NCBI GenBank assembly: GCA_034472185.1
Contig: JARBAK010000003.1
Coordinates: 1-10,514 of the forward strand
Origin: JARBAK01 sp034472185
GTDB lineage: Bacteria > Pseudomonadota > Alphaproteobacteria > Rickettsiales > Midichloriaceae
Length of the DNA stretch: 10,514 nucleotides
Reading direction: 5' to 3'
Below the pieces are notes generated by a model. It did no database searches. It saw only the letters and a list, made by a program, of their open reading frames with translations, and had not been told where the DNA came from. Shown piece by piece: positions 7,265 through 10,514 of the stretch. Each line of letters begins with the position of its first letter. Position 1 is the first letter of the stretch. The position numbers and the translations under genes were made by a program.

Positions 7265-7620
7265 TACGACTCCTCGCTCCTGTTTTTCCAGTTATTTCTA
7301 TACCAATGTCCATATCCTCATCTCCTCCATAGTCTAGGGAAACTAAAGCAATTAAATCAACAGTAGCTGCGTCCTCCCAGCATGTTTGCACCTTAGATAA
7401 AACAAGTGCCATAACAACAGAGAGCTCTAAACGATTGGAAGGGAAAAAGAGATTGATAGATTGAAGTGTTGATGAAATATTACGCTGTACCTTCTCTTCC
7501 TATTATTGCCCTTCCCGTTGTTGATTTGAGTGTGAGGGTCCCTGAATTACTACTATTCCATCAAATTTGATGATATATCTGCTTGCTCATATAGCCCCTG
7601 CTTCAGTTGATGTTGTTGTC
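7265..7620 (-). pseudogene. Decayed unrecognised gene, minus strand
   Basis: On the minus strand an open stretch of about 80 codons ends at a TGA near 7250. It reads EEKVQRNISSTLQSINLFF, RLELSVVMALVLSKVQ, CWEDAATVDLIALVSL and DYGGDEDMDIGIEITGK, and looks like a folded protein, but has no start codon of its own. Upstream in the same frame are TAA TAG and then KFDGIVVIQGPSHSNQQREG. A shift into another frame gives RVGRILNIPRQQHQLKQGL. At least one frameshift and two stops therefore break it. The Gln-rich upstream part resembles the tails of the peptidase-like proteins, so it could be part of another damaged family member. I recognise no domain. Confidence 0.45.
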
Positions 7621-7913
7621 GTGGAATATTCAATATTCTACCAACTCTACCTTATTCCACTGATTTCTCCTTGTGCTGAAAATCAATATGTTTCTTCATG
7701 TTTTTGAAAAATGCAGTTGTTACTGCTGCTCATGGGGTATATTCGTTGATCTGCCAGTTTCTGAACGTACTTCACTTTCTTTTGCGCTTTATAGGAGTAT
7801 AGTCACTTATATGTTCAGCATAAGCACGATTATATGTTCAACATTTTTATCTCAAAAACCTTCTAGCTCCTACTCCTAGCAGCGAACACCACCAAAGGCT
7901 TATGGTAAATGTG
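7621..7913. other. Degenerate stretch with short direct repeat
   Basis: No intact gene is seen. The minus strand has short Gln/Lys-rich open pieces (SAKESEVRSETGRSTNIP then EQQ; KAQKKVKYVQKLADQRIYP) broken by stops, probably remains of the same decayed gene as 7265-7620. An 11-bp direct repeat TTATATGTTCA occurs at 7807-7817 and 7830-7840, a 23-bp period. Confidence 0.35.
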
Positions 7914-8762
7914 CTAGAAAATAAGGCAATTTTGTTTTTTTGGCTCTTTCTTTTGTTCTAGTTGTTTGTTTATAGGTGAGAATTTGCTTCTCCACAACGA
8001 GTTGTCTTGCTTCGGCCGCTCATACTGCTGCTGTTTTGAGTATAGTAGTTGTTGATTCTCTTTATGCTCTTCCTTCAACCCCGATGTTTTGTCTTTCTCC
8101 TGTAGCTGCAACCGTTCATAAGATGTCTTTACTGCTGCTATCCCATTTACAATGGAAACGGGCAACGTTAATCCGGACTCATTATAAATGATTTCTTGAT
8201 ATTGTTTAAAAAAGTCACATAAAAACTCATATGCTTCCTGTCCTTTTTGCCCTGTAAGTATCTCTTTCGTTTCTTCACTATAATTTGCAGCCCCGAGCAC
8301 TATTTTAGATTTTGCTTTTATTGCATCTTTTTCTTTAAACGCAACTGTACTACAAATACATGGTATTATTTCGTCTAGAAAGGAAATAAACGCCTGTTCG
8401 ATAGCGCTCTTAACTGTATCTGTTAATGAGGAGGTATCTACTGAGCTAGTAGTATACTGGGACATCACCTCTGTTAAAGGTTCGTTTATTTTCTTCACGT
8501 ACACATCCATATTAACAACGTTTTTCACAACTGCACTAATTGCTTCTGCTTTTTTGATGATTACATTGGCAACTTCCATAAGTTCCTCCTGCTCATTATT
8601 TAGTTTGGGGTAGTTTTGGGGAAACTTACTCAGTATGCCTTGATATTGCGTTGCGTAAAATTTTTTTATTGCGTCGGTTTTGTCGTTATAGCAATGAATA
8701 AATTCATGTATAAATTTTGATATATAACTTTTTTCATCAACATGATTGGTTATACAAGACAT
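7914..8762 (-). CDS. HExxH metallopeptidase-like protein, copy C, 5'-truncated
   Basis: This is a third member of the cassette peptidase family, lacking its N-terminal part. The first ATG (8762) gives 282 residues with HEFIHCYND at 19-27, close to the N-terminus. The frame stays open upstream to a TGA at 8897-8895 and still matches copy B there (NKFLKKLASSIEEGPTIFF against DFLKKIVNEKQPIVYF), so about 140 residues and the promoter were deleted. KKAEAISAVV preserves the putative third-ligand Glu. Residues 95-225 are helical (FLDEIIPCI, YEFLCDFFKQYQEII, LTLPVSIVNGIAAV). The tail is Gln/Lys-rich and ends KKEPKKQNCLIF, a basic stretch plus a CaaX-like end. No good ribosome site precedes 8762. It may be a pseudogene or may express a bare catalytic half. 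Confidence 0.7.
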   Translation of the reverse strand: MSCITNHVDEKSYISKFIHEFIHCYNDKTDAIKKFYATQYQGILSKFPQNYPKLNNEQEELMEVANVIIKKAEAISAVVKNVVNMDVYVKKINEPLTEVMSQYTTSSVDTSSLTDTVKSAIEQAFISFLDEIIPCICSTVAFKEKDAIKAKSKIVLGAANYSEETKEILTGQKGQEAYEFLCDFFKQYQEIIYNESGLTLPVSIVNGIAAVKTSYERLQLQEKDKTSGLKEEHKENQQLLYSKQQQYERPKQDNSLWRSKFSPINKQLEQKKEPKKQNCLIF

Positions 8763-8914
8763 AATTGAGTCCAGTAAACATATCGTGCCATCCTTATATG
8801 ATGCGTTATTATCCTCCTCATCTGGCTTTTTGAAGAAGATTGTTGGACCTTCTTCAATGGAAGAAGCTAATTTTTTTAAAAACTTGTTATCAATTCAAAA
8901 TACTAGTTATTAAT

Positions 8915-9352
8915 ATGTTAAGTAAAGAACAAGAGAGGGTAACAGCTATCGAAAAAATAAAGACGACTATTTATGAACTCTGCTCGAAGATTGGAGAAAT
9001 AGATCGGGAGGTGTTGGAGTTTATTGTGCAAGATCCTTGGAATATTCCATCAGAGTTGGATATAGTAAAGGCATGTCCTGCTGTTATACGAAGCCCAGAG
9101 TTGGCATATAATGTTTTAGAATTATACAACATTTTTAACCTTGAATCGCAAGTTATACCTAGCAATATGCAGTGCGGTATTTTTATGGATGTGGTACTAA
9201 GAACGATAACATTTCCTGAAGCTCTGTCCGAAGTGCGGGCATCTTTTCTTGACACTGCCCCAGTATCAGAGATAAGCGTTTCTACTCTTGATACTACGAT
9301 GGGAACGAATAGTTCTGTTTTGCATGGATCTTCTGATTATTGTGAGTTGTAG
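8915..9352 (+). CDS. Small cassette protein, copy C (unrecognised)
   Basis: This 145-residue paralogue of the copy B small protein is intact but lies next to a damaged partner. The start is set at 8915 because MLSKEQER there matches the start of copy B exactly; the open frame continues upstream to 8840, but that part is antisense to peptidase remains. It keeps ELCSKIGEIDREVLEFIV, a diverged middle (residues 60-105), the SEVRASFLDTAPV/SEISVSTLDTTMG tandem repeat and the ending GTNSSVLHGSSDYCEL. The upstream CTAGA-AGAGG block of copies A and B is reduced to ACTAGTTATTA, so promoter and ribosome site look weakened. Strong conservation of the last 45 residues against a diverged middle suggests a functional C-terminus. 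Confidence 0.78.
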   Translation: MLSKEQERVTAIEKIKTTIYELCSKIGEIDREVLEFIVQDPWNIPSELDIVKACPAVIRSPELAYNVLELYNIFNLESQVIPSNMQCGIFMDVVLRTITFPEALSEVRASFLDTAPVSEISVSTLDTTMGTNSSVLHGSSDYCEL

Positions 9353-10247
9353 AACGTGGTGGCAAGAAAGGAACGAGGAAGCAAGTTCGTATCTCAGGTC
9401 TATACGATATAGGATGTTGGAAAATGAATATCGCTACTTCTGCTAACAATGAAGTAGAAGTTATAGAAGCGGGGCTTGTTCATCGTTCCTGTCGGCTAAC
9501 TCAGAGCTCTCTAGTTAGGGTACAGGTGTGCTGTGATGACGTGCTCTTTTGCTAGGGGAATAGTCACTTGATTCCCTTTGACGGAAAATTTGAGCGTGCT
9601 GTGTGAAGTGTTACGCTCTCGCTTCTGTTAGTTGAAACCGTTAATATCTGTTGGAATCTGAACAATATAGAGTATAGGAAGAGTTAGGATGCAGCATCGC
9701 AATTTTTTGCTGGTAACACAGTTGCTTGAGTTCTCTTTGGTTAAGAAGTGTGCGGGGAGGGGATGATGCTCGCCTTTACTGGCTGACAACGGTGTAAAAC
9801 ATTAGAGGAATCAAAATCGAGTATGAAAAAAAACGCTAATGTTAAGATAAAGAGTCGTTGCGGGCTTTTTGGAAGCTGTTCTGTTCTCCCTAGACCTTAC
9901 TTCTACATCTAAACTATCTCGATTTTACTGCTTGCTTTAGAGAACAGGCCAAGTGCTAGCTTCTTAAGAATAATTCTTAGAAACATTACCACTCAGAGCT
10001 CTCTGACTGAGGAGCCCTGAGCTTGCTGTATGTGTTTTATATCGACTATTTCATTCTTCCCAAATATTAAAATTCTGATAGTGCTTCCTTTTTTAATTTT
10101 TCGCTAAATTCATTAACTTTAAAAAGTTTTTTTCTCAAACTTTTGTATTATCGTATATTTATAATATTGTAGATCTACATTCTTTTTTATAATTTATATT
10201 TGTGTAATACTAGTACTCATGAGGGTATTTTCCTGATCTGTAATGGT
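9353..10247. other. Gene-poor 0.9-kb stretch with repeats
   Basis: No convincing gene is found. A 43-codon open frame at 9424-9555 (MNIATSANNEVEVIEAGL...) is a possible small gene; its frame is open back to 9353, but it matches nothing I know. A 14-bp direct repeat ACTCAGAGCTCTCT occurs at 9499-9512 and 9991-10004, each inside an imperfect palindrome. A hairpin GGGAAT/ATTCCC is at 9556-9576. Interleaved inverted repeats lie at 9813-9963. From 10030 to 10247 the DNA is very AT-rich and shows nothing recognisable. Confidence 0.4.
9499..10004. repeat. 14-bp direct repeats bounding about 480 bp
   Basis: ACTCAGAGCTCTCT is present at 9499-9512 and again at 9991-10004. Each copy contains the palindrome AGAGCTCT and is flanked by short pairing arms (CTAACT/AGTTAG; CTCAG/CTGAG). 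The enclosed DNA has no terminal inverted repeats, so a target-site duplication is not shown. Confidence 0.45.
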
Positions 10248-10514
10248 TTAGTATTTTACCGTATACATCTGGATTCTTTCATTTCTAACATGTACACTTG
10301 TAGTGATATCTATTTTTTTAGCCTTCATGCTTTTTGCTATAACAATCTTCTCTGCTAACTTTCCCTTTTCGATTCCCTCCTGTCTTCTTTTCTCGATACC
10401 TTCTGCTCACCCTTTTCTTTAGCCTTTTGCACAGCTTCACGCACGGCTTTGCGCATATCGATTTCGCGAGTTTCCTCGAGGCTAGCCATATAGCTAAGGA
10501 AGTCGAGGTGTTTT
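10248..10514 (-). pseudogene. Rpn-family PD-(D/E)XK nuclease/transposase, 3' end, frameshifted
   Basis: The minus strand from the window edge reads KHLDFLSYMASLEETREIDM, then a Lys/Glu-rich repeat (KAVREAVQKAKEKGEQK). At about 10400 the frame must shift by one base to continue GIEKRRQEGIEKGKLAEKI and VIAKSMKAKKIDI, ending at TAA 10250-10248. Without the shift the frame stops 17 codons later. The (E/K)G-rich linker and IAK helix before a short terminal region are typical of the C-terminus of Rpn (recombination-promoting nuclease) proteins, mobile genes often abundant in intracellular bacteria. The usual final helix is replaced by VHVRNERIQMYTVKY, so the end also looks decayed. The catalytic domain lies outside the window. 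Confidence 0.65.

Noticed and set aside
7673..7879. Cys/Ser/Phe-rich plus-strand frame of 68 codons
   Set aside because: The opposite strand shows the remains of a Gln/Lys-rich coding tail; the plus frame is its complement and resembles no protein.
7976..8191. Open frame on the plus strand inside copy C
   Set aside because: It is antisense to the Gln-rich tail of the peptidase-like gene and has no recognisable motif.
8840..8914. 25-codon N-terminal extension of the copy C small protein
   Set aside because: The extension is antisense to residual peptidase coding sequence; the paralogue aligns from the Met at 8915.

Overview
The window looks like an accessory, decaying region of a bacterial genome. 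It is AT-rich, with Shine-Dalgarno sites (GGAG, AGAGG, AAGGA) and sigma70-like boxes (TATAAT). It carries repeated diverged copies of one gene pair, several frameshifted or truncated genes, two toxin-antitoxin operons and a broken Rpn-type (PD-(D/E)XK) transposase. This fits a host-associated or obligate intracellular bacterium, for example a Rickettsiales-like or Legionellales-like symbiont. The taxon cannot be fixed from the sequence. A Bacteroidetes symbiont seems less likely because of the promoter and ribosome-site style.

The main content is one unrecognised two-gene cassette present three times. Each cassette has a small protein of about 150 residues next to, and divergent from, a larger HExxH zinc-metallopeptidase-like protein with a Gln/Lys-rich tail. 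Copy A (1-1636) has its small gene running off the left edge, and its peptidase gene carries two mutually compensating frameshifts. Copy B (3165-5429) is intact: a 152-residue small protein on the minus strand and a 576-residue peptidase-like protein on the plus strand, separated by a 75-bp divergent promoter. Copy C (7914-9352) is inverted and damaged. A deletion removed the peptidase N-terminus and the divergent promoter, so the two genes now nearly abut, and the peptidase reading frame ends in a CaaX-like Cys-Leu-Ile-Phe. A fragment of a further small-gene 3' end lies at about 3012-3048.

Between the cassettes are a vapBC operon (AbrB-type antitoxin plus PIN RNase, 2276-2942) and a hipBA operon (Xre antitoxin plus Ser/Thr-kinase-fold toxin, 5543-7050, minus strand). 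The hipBA promoter carries two TAGCTA-centred palindromes 32 bp apart. A strong hairpin terminator (5486-5523) separates peptidase copy B from the converging hipA.

The non-coding stretches hold relics: possible minus-strand coding remains at 1810-2030; a decayed minus-strand gene at about 7265-7620 with poorly preserved sequence up to 7913; and a stretch of about 900 bp (9353-10247) without convincing genes but with a 14-bp direct repeat and interleaved inverted repeats. The right edge (10248-10514) is the frameshifted 3' end of an Rpn-family nuclease/transposase.

The new candidate system is the divergent small-protein/HExxH-protein pair. Its repeated retention as a pair, shared promoter layout and variable tails suggest an effector family with a partner protein (chaperone, immunity protein or co-effector). 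That role is inference; only the architecture is seen directly.
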